Source of the DNA: Pelargonium cotyledonis | Lineage: Eukaryota; Streptophyta; Magnoliopsida; Geraniales; Geraniaceae | NCBI GenBank assembly: GCA_036897625.1 | Contig: JAYMTA010001267.1 | Coordinates: 1-20,854, forward strand | DNA: 20,854 bases | Reading direction: 5' to 3' | Shown here: positions 1-8,570 of the stretch, one piece after another | Layout of the letters: the number at the start of each line of letters is the position of its first letter | How positions within the stretch are numbered: position 1 is the stretch's first letter | Made by a program: the position numbers and the translations under genes | The notes under the pieces: generated by a model | What the model was told of the DNA's origin: nothing | Database searches by the model: none | Seen by the model: only the letters and a program-made list of their open reading frames with translations

Positions 1-30
1 TTATGGTGATGATATGCTTTTTATTCTAAT

Positions 31-300
31 AATATGTAATTTTTGTACCTCCACTTCAAGGTAGGCCAATGGGTTTAAAGCCACAAATTTGCATGTAGTC
101 AAGTTTTGATTCATGGCTTAGCTTCCAAGAACATTCCTTTTTTGTTGTATGTTCAAATCATGCATGAATTGTTCCCATTTGCTTGTTGGTAACCTAGGAT
201 GGTGCTAGTGCTTAATAATAATATTATACAAACATCTATATATGGAGAGTTATATTGTGAATTCGTATCTTGTTATAATCAACCAGAAAGTGGAAGAGAT
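31..300. repeat. Direct repeat family A, copy 1
   Basis: First of three diverged copies of a non-coding sequence. Landmarks are CCACTTCAAGG, AAAGCCACAAATTTGCATGT, GCTTCCAAGAACATTCC (121) and GCATGAATTGTTC, followed by a run around AATAATAATATT. Copy 2 lies 659 bp downstream and copy 3 a further 635 bp. Similarity to copy 2 seems to continue past the core into the following 60-70 bases (ATTC..ATCTTGTTA). No reading frame is kept between copies. I do not recognise the family. It could be a local segmental duplication or a decayed transposon. Confidence 0.75.
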
Positions 301-472
301 GTCCCGTGTTATATAAATTATTAACTCGTTTAAGTCTTTATTTCAAACACTCAAAATGTTATCGTACAAAAAGTGAAAGAGATACCACGTGATGTGATTA
401 AAGCAAGCGTTGCACGTCTGACCATAAATTTACACTACCTCAACTATGAATACACATGAATGAATTTAGGGC

Positions 473-475
<3 letters not shown>

Positions 476-507
<32 letters not shown>
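476..507. repeat. (TC)16 microsatellite
   Basis: Uninterrupted TC dinucleotide run of 32 bases in a pyrimidine-rich stretch. It lies between copies 1 and 2 of the direct repeat family. It is likely to be length-polymorphic. Confidence 0.95.
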
Positions 508-512
<5 letters not shown>

Positions 513-675
513 CTCTTTCACTTTATCTCTCTTAGAATTTTCTCCTCAATCGATGACATGATTGTCGGAGGTTCTGAGGAATTATTTGTGCACCTATATA
601 CCGAGCAAACTTTCAAGAACATATAAGTTTTCGTGCAACAACAACTATTATATATATGTTAAAATTTAATAGTAT

Positions 676-965
676 GTCTTATTTTTGTAAGTATCTTTTC
701 CACTCCCACTTCAAGGTTGGCCAATGGTTTCAAAGCCATAAATTTGCATGTAGCTAGTCAAGTTTTGATTCATAGCTTAGCTTCCAAGAACGTTCCTTTT
801 TTGTTCTATGTTCGAACCGTGCATGAATTGTTCTCGTTTTCTTGTAGGCAACATATGATGGTGCTAGCTAGTGCTCAATAATAATATTGTACAAAGGTTA
901 CCAAATGCCCATATTTTATGAGTGGAAGTTGTGCATTCAAATCTTGTTAAGTAGTGAGAAAATAG
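676..965. repeat. Direct repeat family A, copy 2
   Basis: Second copy, with the same order of landmarks: CCCACTTCAAGGTTGGCCAA, AAAGCCATAAATTTGCATGT, GCTTCCAAGAAC at 780, GCATGAATTGTTC, GATGGTGCTAG and AATAATAATATTGTAC. It differs from copy 1 by scattered substitutions and a 4-base CTAG insertion after GCATGTAG. Confidence 0.75.
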
Positions 966-1094
966 AAGATATTTAGTGTATTATTTAGCTTAATATTTAA
1001 GAAGAAGAAAAAAACATTATCATAAAAACTTCAAATATACTTTTTAAGATTTCATTTTATTACAATTCCTACTGCATCCTTTTGTTTTATATTT

Positions 1095-1114
1095 AAGTTC
1101 TCCGCCTACACTCA
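1095..1114. repeat. Left target-site duplication of the SINE
   Basis: The 20 bases here (AAGTTCTCCGCCTACACTCA) match 1330-1350 with about three mismatches and one extra base. They bracket the SINE body as expected for LINE-mediated retroposition. The mismatches suggest an old insertion. Confidence 0.75.
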
Positions 1115-1329
1115 CTGGGTGTGGCGCAGTTGGTACGCTAGGGTTGTGTGAGTGGGAAGAGCTCTCGAATTCGATCCCCATTCAACAAACATGTGAGGGA
1201 GAGGTGAGAAATCCTTAACCATGTGACCAAGTCTTGAATATGGATTAGTCTGAGTCTAGTCAAATGACTTAGAGGTGCTTATCGCAAAAATGTGAGCTTG
1301 CTCAGAAGCGTCATGATTTTAAAAAATAA
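1115..1329 (+). mobile_element. tRNA-derived SINE, full length
   Basis: A body of about 215 bp with an internal RNA polymerase III promoter. Box A TGGCGCAGTTGG (1122-1133) fits the tRNA consensus TRGCNNAGYNGG. Box B GAATTCGATCC (1167-1177) is close to GGTTCGANTCC. The 34 bases between them are normal for a tRNA-like head. The 3' end is A/T-rich (TTTTAAAAAATAAA). Near-matching 20-21 bp direct repeats flank the element (1095-1114, 1330-1350). It sits between copies 2 and 3 of the local direct repeats and accounts for about 235 bp of their spacing. The exact plant SINE family cannot be named by eye. It is non-autonomous and presumably inactive. Confidence 0.85.
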
Positions 1330-1350
1330 AAGTTATCCACCTACAATTCA
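1330..1350. repeat. Right target-site duplication of the SINE
   Basis: Partner of 1095-1114 (AAGTTATCCACCTACAATTCA), directly after the A-rich SINE tail. Confidence 0.75.
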
Positions 1351-1361
1351 ATTAAGACAAT

Positions 1362-1535
1362 AAATTTTCAAGCCACAAAGTTGCATGTAATCAAATTTGA
1401 TTCATCGTAGCTAAGCTTCCAAGAACATTCCTTTTTGTTATTTTGTTCCATGTCCAAAACATGCATGAATTCTCCAATAATTGCTTGTAGGTAACACATG
1501 ATGATGGTGCGTTTTCTCATTAATATTGTATAAAA
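1362..1535. repeat. Direct repeat family A, copy 3 (shorter)
   Basis: Third copy: AAGCCACAAAGTTGCATGTA, GCTTCCAAGAACATTCC at 1415, CATGCATGAATT, GATGATGGTGCG and TTAATATTGTATAAAAG. It lacks the CCACTTCAAGG start and most of the downstream part present in copies 1 and 2. Confidence 0.7.
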
Positions 1536-2264
1536 GACCTTAAGATTATTGTAAGTTTATCAAATTTTAATGGATTCAATGTGAAAAATGAGATTAATTA
1601 TGATTTTTTTGAGAGATACCTCATATTCCATAACTCGACAACTTGCATTAGAATTTTCACTTTAGATAATTAGATGAATTAGTTGTGTACAAGTTTCAAA
1701 TATAACTTTTTACAAAACATGAAAAGTTGATTTTGAAGGTCAAAAGTTTAAGCAAGATCCAAAATACTAAAAGACTTGAATCTTTTTTTTACAAAACATG
1801 GGTTGGATGAGATAATGATATGGTGGCTTGGGTAGGGTTCAAAATATATTTAGAAAACTTTGGTCATATATTTTCAATTTTATGTCATCCACGAGAAAAT
1901 ATTAGGCAACACCGATTTCCAGTCGATAGAGAATTGTTCTAACTAAGTACTCTTACAGAAAGACATTTTCATTTCAAATTGTATGTCCATTCACCAAACA
2001 CGTGAATTAATTGACAAAAATATTGTTTTAACTTAATATGAGGTATCGAGTTTGAAATACTAAAAATACAAATGTTATAACTTTGTAAAATTGAACTTTT
2101 TGCACTTGCGGGTTTTTCCGATTCAATCTTAACTAAATCGATGGTTCACACTTCAGACACAAAAATTGTGCATTCCATTCACAATTGATTGTGTGTCAAT
2201 GTGGGTAAGAGGAAAAGTTTGACCACAATGCTTCAAAATAGGTTATGAGGTGGACAGAATCTGC
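1536..2264. other. Intergenic, no gene seen
   Basis: AT-rich sequence with stops in all frames. I see no splice-bounded coding stretch, no terminal repeats and no tRNA-like boxes. Confidence 0.6.
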
Positions 2265-2450
2265 CACGTCATGCCAACTTGGCAAAGCTTCTGGAAGAGG
2301 CTCTTGGTCAGTCAGTACACGTTGGCAAGCTTACGTGGCATGGCAGCATATTTTTGCTGGCAAGTCACTATAGTCCCACTTACATGCCCACAATCCTAAA
2401 AACAATAAATGTTAGGGGTCAAAATCAAAATGATATAAATACATTATACA
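2265..2450 (+). promoter_or_regulatory. Promoter-like block with ACGT elements, heat-shock-like motif and TATA box
   Basis: The segment is less AT-rich than its surroundings. It holds GCCACGTCA near 2265 and TTACGTGGCA near 2332, ABRE/G-box-like ACGT cores in opposite orientation. Between them is CTTCTGGAAG, which fits one nTTCnnGAAn heat-shock half-pair. TATAAATA near 2435 is a good TATA box, and CATGCA (RY-type) lies about 60 bases further on. The only ORF after the TATA box begins at the CATGCATC motif and stops after 17 codons. This may be the promoter of a lost gene or of a non-coding transcript. The motifs are visible; promoter activity is inference. Confidence 0.35.
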
Positions 2451-2762
2451 AATAGGTCCTTACTCATATCCACTTGTAGTTTGTGACATAGACATGCATC
2501 AATTCAAATCCAATCATCCACCAAAAATCACATTCACGGCCAATTAAGACTTGACGATTCAAAATGCGTGTTTAACGTGATTCGGCTTAAAAACTCACGC
2601 GTATGTGTTTTGTAATTTTTATCGGCTCTAACTTTTCTCAGAAGATAACAAGATATGTTTAGAACAGATAAAAAGTTTGTCAGATAAGAATACGTGTGTT
2701 TTTTATCTAACTCGTTTAGTTATTCGGCTTGAATTGCCAGGTATGTTCTTCATTGTTATCGA

Positions 2763-2972
2763 TCAATCTCTATCAATGTCTTCAACAACAAAACAACAAT
2801 ATGTGCAATTATATATGCATGAAATGAAACATGAATAGTATGGGCCTTGTGATACATTGTCACCATCAACCACACCAAGTCGCCAAGTGCAAAGCTCCCA
2901 TGTAGTGGCAAAACCAGTCATGAAAGCAGCCTTTGCTTGTAAAGACCATATAATTGTACCTCCTTCACTCAT
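2763..2972 (-). CDS. Doubtful small ORF, 69 codons, unrecognised
   Basis: Minus-strand ORF opening MSEGGTIIWSLQAKAAF with an acceptable AAAAATGAG start context. The first 45 residues have a protein-like composition, with tryptophans at residues 9, 25 and 30 and few low-complexity runs. The last 25 are rich in Cys, Tyr and Ile and look like translated AT-rich DNA, so the coding part may end near residue 45 or be a pseudo-exon. No family is recognised, and there is no signal peptide or known motif. It could be a chance ORF. Confidence 0.2.
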   Translation of the reverse strand: MSEGGTIIWSLQAKAAFMTGFATTWELCTWRLGVVDGDNVSQGPYYSCFISCIYNCTYCCFVVEDIDRD

Positions 2973-4639
2973 TTTTCTCTATGTTGAAGTTACGCTACAG
3001 TTATTATACTCTTATTGCAATAAGATCGGGAGAGAGCTATTCATGTACTTGTTAGTTTACGATTACCTTCTTTACTCGAGTATTAGGCGATTATTGAAAT
3101 GAAGTTGGCAATAATAGTACGTGTAACGCCAGTATAGATGACGATATATGTGGTGCACCAGATTCTTGTTATTATAGTTTTGTAGGTAGACGTATGAGAG
3201 ATAGATATAGAGTCATTATTTGCAGGTGCAAAGATAAAAAGAAGAAGATATAAAATCCATTCATGTTATAGTTTTAAATGAGAAGATAGAAAACACAGTT
3301 CCATTAGAGTTTGCAGATGGACTAATTAAAGAGAGACATATGATCCCATTCCCGTTATAGTTTTATGAGTAGCTAGACCGAAGAGAGCTGACAGAGAACT
3401 CGTTGTGGACCAAGGAGAGATAAGACGTTATTTTCATAGCTCGAACTCGTAATTATAAGCACGGCTTAACACATGAGACTCCCCATCAAGAATTATTGTG
3501 TATTCTATAAAGAATCATATATACTCAACCTCGTCAAATTCTCAACTTCAACTTCAAGATCACAAACATCAAGCACGAACCTAACAGTTATGGAGTTTGA
3601 AAAGAGTCATTTATATATGTCTATTCTTATAATTTCTTTTGTCTGAAAAGTTGTTATCGTAACTCAAACCCATAATTATAAACGCACGAGACTCTATTGT
3701 ATTATAAGTTCTCACAAAAGTGCATCATTATAAATGATACAAAAAAATAGTTGGTAAAATATTACACTAAATAAGCCAAAATATATGGTATCATGTCACA
3801 TGTCATACCTAAAAGAACACAATGCATTGTAAATTGTAATGGAATATAATGTTTGTGCACAAACTCAAATTGATATCATTTTGTCTTTGAATCCAACTAC
3901 AACATTTCCATACTTTTTTTTTGGTAACAAATCACTTACATGAAAAGGTTGGAAATAAGTAGAGACCACACAATCTTTTACATCATACAAACCCTAATGA
4001 ATTTTGGGTTTTCCAAACTTAGCCCCAACCTTAAATTACAAAACTTGGCTTAAAACTTTTGAACTTGCCATTTCAAATTTGTAACAAATACACTAGACAA
4101 TGGCTCCACTAGTGGTATTTGGATATATCATGGAACGTTTTGATACGCAAAGAACAGAAATAGAAACGTGAAACTCTGGAAATTGAAAGACATACGTAAG
4201 ATAATAAGAGTTGTAGGGTTCTTCAAATATATTTATTTGGACCATGAAGCAATTTTTATAGTTCTTAGAAATATGAATAATCATTTATATAAGTTTGGGT
4301 TTGGAATTTGTTATCTTAAATTATAGTTGGATTTTTTTTTAACAATATTAATTGGTTGAACAAAATAGTACAACATTATTTAAACAGTCAAAAATTCATA
4401 AATTGAAATGTCAGCATCTTCAACAGAGTGCAGAAGGTTGAAACTTGGTGACCACTCAAATTAAACTGATTTTGACATTCTTTTATTTTCATAGCACTCT
4501 TCAAGTTTGTATGTTCATCCAAATGGAACATATTGGACTTCATATTTATTTGGCCATCACCGTCTCGTAATACTATAAGGTTTCTGAGCAGGCCCGCACA
4601 CTCGCGGTTGACACTTTTAAAACGTTTTACAGCACCCAA
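2973..4639. other. Intergenic, no gene seen
   Basis: AT-rich, with only short random ORFs. Two related phrases (AATTATAAGCACGG near 3454 and AATTATAAACGCACGAGACT near 3675) suggest a decayed duplication but are too diverged to define. Confidence 0.5.
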
Positions 4640-4745
4640 AAATAATTCTCATTCGAAATTTATTCACAGTTAAATTCGAGCAAACCCGCACAATACAAAC
4701 CAAACCCAAAACAACCCGACCCAAAACCGATTGACAATTCTAAAC
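4640..4745 (-). repeat. Fragment of a GGGTCGGGTT-type dispersed repeat
   Basis: Read on the minus strand this is rich in GGGTTTG, GGGTCGGGTT and GCGGGTTTGCTCG phrases. A similar phrase set recurs at 12880-13015 (AACTCGAACCCGAAACAACT) and weakly at 20340-20400 (AACTCGAACAAACCCGAG). Such strings are common in old plant transposon copies. Ends and class cannot be set from this window. Confidence 0.35.
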
Positions 4746-5097
4746 CCTGTCTTGGGATCAGGAGAAATGAAAAATGCTATTTGTCCTAAATTTTGTAAAA
4801 GTTATGGTGTACAAAATGTTGTGGCAGCATATGTGACAAATACTAGTTTCTATTTTTATGCTTTAAAATTAAGTTTAAACGAATAATAACCCGACACATA
4901 TGATACCACCACGCTCCCATGATTTTCTGACGCAGAGTGCCCAGTTTATAACACAAATTGTACACTTAGCATATTCTAATTCGTCCACCTTATCATTAAA
5001 ATATTTGATATGTCATATCTGACTAATTGCATATTACATATAGTATCACTGTGGAGAAATTTGTCATCCATATAAACTCCAGGGTGGGAATGCATTT

Positions 5098-5164
5098 TGG
5101 GCCATATTGGGCCGTGATTGGGCCAGTTTTAGTTGGGCTGTTCTTTCTTCTCGAAAATTGGGCC
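5098..5164 (+). promoter_or_regulatory. Five-copy TGGGCY (site II) promoter cluster
   Basis: TGGGCC starts at 5098, 5108, 5119 and 5159, and TGGGCT at 5134. These are site II elements, bound by TCP-family factors and typical of broadly expressed or growth-related plant genes. The cluster lies 90-156 bp upstream of the ATG at 5254, a normal promoter distance. A pyrimidine-rich tract with CTCTCTCTATCCC (5180-5192) is a plausible transcription start area. There is no TATA box at the expected place; TATAAAC at 5071 lies upstream of the cluster. Confidence 0.65.
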
Positions 5165-5253
5165 CAATTCACCTACATGTCTCTCTCTATCCCAGCGAGC
5201 AGTGCACAGAATCGTCTTCACAGCCTCGTCGATCTGAGCTCCTTGCGGCGGCC

Positions 5254-5316
5254 ATGACACGGTCGGTTCCGATCGACGGCGGGACCTCCGGCTCATCTGC
5301 GAGAAAAAAAAAACAG
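5254..5316 (+). CDS. Candidate first coding exon (21 codons)
   Basis: The ATG at 5254 sits in a good plant context (GCGGCCATGACA). It opens a GC-rich frame encoding MTRSVPIDGGTSGSSARKKK plus Q, ending in phase 0 at a strong donor, CAG|GTTTGT (5314-5322). The promoter-like cluster upstream and the composition change at the donor make a real transcribed exon likely. The product is unknown. Joined to 9378-9432 and 9776 onward, the phases fit the zinc-finger gene and give 453 residues. Joined to 6600-6640 it encodes a short hydrophobic stretch instead. The basic RKKKQ end could act as a nuclear signal in the first model. No family is recognised. Confidence 0.45.
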
Positions 5317-5389
5317 GTTTGTTTGAATTATCCTTCCTTTTGATTTATTAGTATTAATTTCCTCCATTATCTGATTTTGTTCAAAGGAA

Positions 5390-5408
5390 ATTGGCGCCAA
5401 AACCCTAA
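5390..5408. promoter_or_regulatory. Palindromic E2F-like site abutting a telo-box
   Basis: TTGGCGCCAA (5391-5400) is a perfect palindrome. With its flanks it fits the E2F consensus WTTSSCSS on both strands. It overlaps AAACCCTAA (5400-5408), the plant telo-box. The pair lies about 75 bases into the putative first intron, downstream of the site II cluster. Telo-boxes and site II motifs often occur together in genes active in dividing cells. Binding here is inference. Confidence 0.5.
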
Positions 5409-5467
5409 TTATTGTTTAGGTTCTTGCTGAGATCCATTTCAGCTTAATCTTTACGTTTTTTCTGATA

Positions 5468-6347
5468 TTTTTACCGTTTATGTTGTGATTGATTCGAATT
5501 TTCTGAATTTTGAGATTTTAACCGTTCAGTGAAATGAATTCTTATGGTTGTGCTGAGATTTTGCTAGTTATTTTGTAATTGAATCGATATTCAAGACTTT
5601 TGACCGTTCAATGAACTGACTTCTTATGGTTGTGCTGAGATTTTACAGGCTATTTGGTTATTGAATCGAAATTTCTGATTGTTGAGATTTTGACCGTTCA
5701 ATGAACTGAAATCTTATGGTTGTGGTGCTGATATTTTACAAGTTAATTTGTAATTGATTTGAATTTTCTGATTGTCAAGATTTTAACTGTCTAATGAACT
5801 AGAATTCTTATGGTTGTGCACTTGTGTGCTGAGTTCTTTGAAGTTAGTTTGTAATTGAATCGAATTTTCTGATTTTTAATATTGTAACTGTTCAATGAAC
5901 TGAATTCTTATGGTGTGCTGAGATTTTGCAAGTTATTTTGTAACTGAATCGATTTTTATGATTTTGACCATTCAATGAACTGAATTGTTATGGTTGTTCT
6001 GAGTTTTGGTAAGTTATTTTGTACTTGCATTGAATTTTCTAAAATTCGAGGTTTTAACCTTTAAATGGACTGGAACTCTTATGTCTGTGCTGAGATTTCG
6101 TAAGTTATTTTGTAATTGAATTGAATTGTCTGATTTTTAATATGTTAACCATTCAATGAACTTAATTCGTATGGTTGTGCTAAGACTTCACAAGTTATTT
6201 TGTACTTGAATAGTATTTTCTGATTGTTATGATTTTAACCGTTCAATGAACTGAATTCTTATGGTTGTGGTGAGATTTTGCAAGTTACTTTTTAAGTGAA
6301 TTGCATTTTCTGATTTGTAAGATTCTAACCATTTAATGAACTGAATT
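5468..6347. repeat. Intronic minisatellite, about 10 copies of a ~90-bp unit
   Basis: Each unit reads roughly ACCGTTCAATGAACTGAATT, then CTTATGGTTGTGCTGAG, ATTTTGCAAGTTATTTTGTA, ATTGAATCGAATTTTCTGAT and a T-rich end. The ACCGTTCA-like anchor occurs at 5521, 5603, 5693, 5786, 5887, 5967, 6057, 6148, 6238 and 6328, so units are 80-101 bp. A partial unit precedes the first anchor. The array lies wholly inside the putative first intron. Stops occur in all frames, so it is not coding. Confidence 0.9.
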
Positions 6348-6599
6348 TTATCTTAACATATCTCAGAAGTTGAAGACTGTTCGTGCATTTATGTTTTAAG
6401 TCTATGATGCATAGAAACTGTTTTTTTCTTGTATTTTATATATATTTAATTTGTATAATTACATGATACTATATTGTTATGATCGCCAATACAGAGTAGA
6501 ATTCCAACTTTTATGACACTGTCACCATTTTCTGTGGGTTGTTAGGGAGAAATTGACATCTGTAATTGCTGATTACCTTGTAAATTCTCTTATCTGCAG

Positions 6600-6640
6600 G
6601 TGGCATTGATGCTAGCTAGTTGTGCGGTTCTCTTGTTGAG
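6600..6640 (+). other. Candidate cassette exon, 41 nt
   Basis: Preceded by a good branch/polypyrimidine/acceptor stretch (GCTGATTACC.. TCTCTTATCTGCAG) and followed by GAG|GTGATT, a moderate donor. Read in phase 0 from the 5254 exon it encodes VALMLASCAVLLLR. If the donor is ignored a TGA follows at 6642. Its length is not a multiple of three, so including it would change the downstream frame. It may be a skipped or alternative exon, or a chance match. Confidence 0.3.
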
Positions 6641-6644
6641 GTGA

Positions 6645-6942
6645 TTTTGAGTCCCCAACTCTCCATGAGTTTTGCTTGATTCTTATTTTTCGTGATTACC
6701 TGTGTTTTGTTTTTAATATTGGTTATTTGTTGTTTCAAATCAGCGGCATACTTGAAAAGTCGTCAGCTTACTAGATATTAATGAATGTCTTGTATTTTTT
6801 TTTCTCTAACCTTTTGTTTTACTTATCTAGCTGAAGAATACTCTTTTTCCATTTCTTTTATGCTGCATGTACCTTAGGAAGTCCTATATTCTCTCCTGTG
6901 CTATATTGGATTGACCGCGCTACGAAAATTGGTTGATCGGTT

Positions 6943-6976
<34 letters not shown>

Positions 6977-8174
6977 TAGAGAGAGGAATTTCCTTTTAAA
7001 ATAGCATATTAAGTGCTTAATACATAGGTGAGGACAAGATGTTCTCATTCCTCACAATCAAAAACACCAAGAGAGACTACATCAAAACAAGCTGCTAATT
7101 AGGTGATTATGAAGTATGATATTACTTTGATAATAGTCTTAGGCTAATTACTTGTTAATGAAGAGATGTATGGAGTTGGAACAATGGATCTTTATGTCAT
7201 TTTCTTTTCAATTAGTAAATATTTGTGGACAAGAATAATTTCTTTTCATAGCTTTTAATGCTCGAATATAGAGCGTATTTGCGCTACGATAACTATGTAA
7301 ACAACATTAAAACTTAAAAGTCAATGAATATGCATACTAGCAAGAGATCGAGCTAGTACATAAACCTACCACCCTTTTTTGCTGTAGAATCTAAATAGTA
7401 GGCTAAATGAACCATTATTTTGGTCTTTATAGAATATATTATAACCTGTTCATGCAATTCGGTTGTTATTCATGTGCATGTGCTTCAACTGCATAGAATT
7501 TGAAATATGAAGTTTAAACTTTAAAAAACTCTTCGCTTGATTCACTTTAAGGTTTTAGTAGCAATGCTATTTTGAAATTCCATGATATCCCACTTGTCGA
7601 TAAAGTACGATTTGTTATAGATTAGGTTGAAAGAAGTAATTATAAAATCATTTCATAAAGTTACTATTGTTAAACCATGTTTTGCTGAAAGAGGAGTTGC
7701 TGCTAGAGATAGCAAGAATGCAAAAAATTTGTGAGAATGGAAAGAAGTAGGATGGAGAGATTCAACAAACTCGAAGAAGTAAAGGAAGGAGAGATCAAAC
7801 ACTTTCAACACAATCTAATATACTCATACCTTTGATTAGACTCCGTCTCAAAAGTCAAACCTACTCTAATCTTCTTATCTGATACACATTTATACGTTGT
7901 TAAGACTTAAATTATACTACCACTGGAGTTGTAAGCATAATTCCATTACTCGGTCAATCCTTAACTAAGTCAAATACTAATACCAAACTCTAACCTTTTA
8001 GAAGACTCCAACCAAATTACAAAAATACCATTTTCTACAGTATTTGCAAAAACTTCAATTCTGCAACTAAAGATGAAACTGCAAATGGATATTTTTATGA
8101 CTGCATTAAGCATCTTCTCCTTTGTCTCTCTCACATGTATATTGTGTAGGATTCATAGAATGATGTTGATTTAA
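6645..8174. other. Intron or intergenic DNA, no gene seen
   Basis: AT-rich. Apart from the TA/GA microsatellite near 6942, I see only a purine-rich stretch at 7690-7800 (GAGAATGGAAAGAAGTAGG and similar), of the kind found in some LTR elements, but no paired LTRs. Confidence 0.5.
6942..6986. repeat. Compound (TA)n(GA)n microsatellite
   Basis: About ten TA units run directly into GA units, with one GATA interruption. It lies in the long putative intron. Confidence 0.9.
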
Positions 8175-8230
8175 CTATACACCCATAAACATTGCTTAAA
8201 AAAAAAAAAAACCTATACACCCATAAACAT
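8175..8230. repeat. 18-bp direct repeats flanking a short poly-A
   Basis: CTATACACCCATAAACAT occurs at 8175-8192 and again at 8213-8230, perfectly. The 20 bases between are TGCTT followed by an A run and C. This looks like a target-site duplication around an almost completely truncated poly-A retroposon. A slippage duplication is also possible. Confidence 0.6.
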
Positions 8231-8254
8231 GCAATTAAATAATAAAGGTTGTTT

Positions 8255-8570
8255 TCTGAATTTGAAATATTCACATCATCAACAGAAATTAGTATGTTTC
8301 TTACTTGGTAATCTCTTTTTATTGAGAGAGCTTATGAAAAATTGTGGATAGAAAAACAATGACTTGCACTTGGCTTTTATGGACTTAGAAAAGGCTTATT
8401 ATGACTAGGTTCCTAAAAAAATTTTGTGGTAGATAATGAAGAAGAAGTTTGTTCATCTTAAGTATACTAATTTAATTAGAGATGTGTATGAAAGAGCATC
8501 AATTAATGTAGGAAATAGTAGGGAGTCCTGAGATATTTTCTTATCGTGATAGGATTAGCATCTTTGTTCA
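8255..8570 (+). pseudogene. RTE-type LINE reverse transcriptase fragment, dead
   Basis: Translation from 8319 gives LLRELMKNCG, stop, KNNDLHLAFMDLEKAYYD, stop, VPKKILW, stop, IMKKKFVHLKYTNLIRDVYE, then RASINV. This follows the reverse transcriptase pattern of plant RTE-like non-LTR retrotransposons, where the block F-I-D-L-E-K-A-Y-D-R-V-P is a hallmark, followed by L-W and a K-K-G-V-x-x-x-Y motif. At least three in-frame stops and probable frameshifts at both edges show it is inactive. An upstream trace (8258-8290) resembles the F-x-P-G-R-S-T-x-E-A region in another frame. It ends where the TRIM begins. The catalytic Asp-Asp motif is not present in the fragment. Confidence 0.8.

Noticed and set aside
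4388..4639. Minus-strand ORF of 83 codons
   Set aside because: No family recognised and no promoter or splice support. It adjoins a repeat fragment and looks like chance.
5027..5343. Two overlapping ORFs across the site II promoter and first exon
   Set aside because: They begin upstream in promoter sequence or in another frame. The frame from the ATG at 5254 has the better context and donor.
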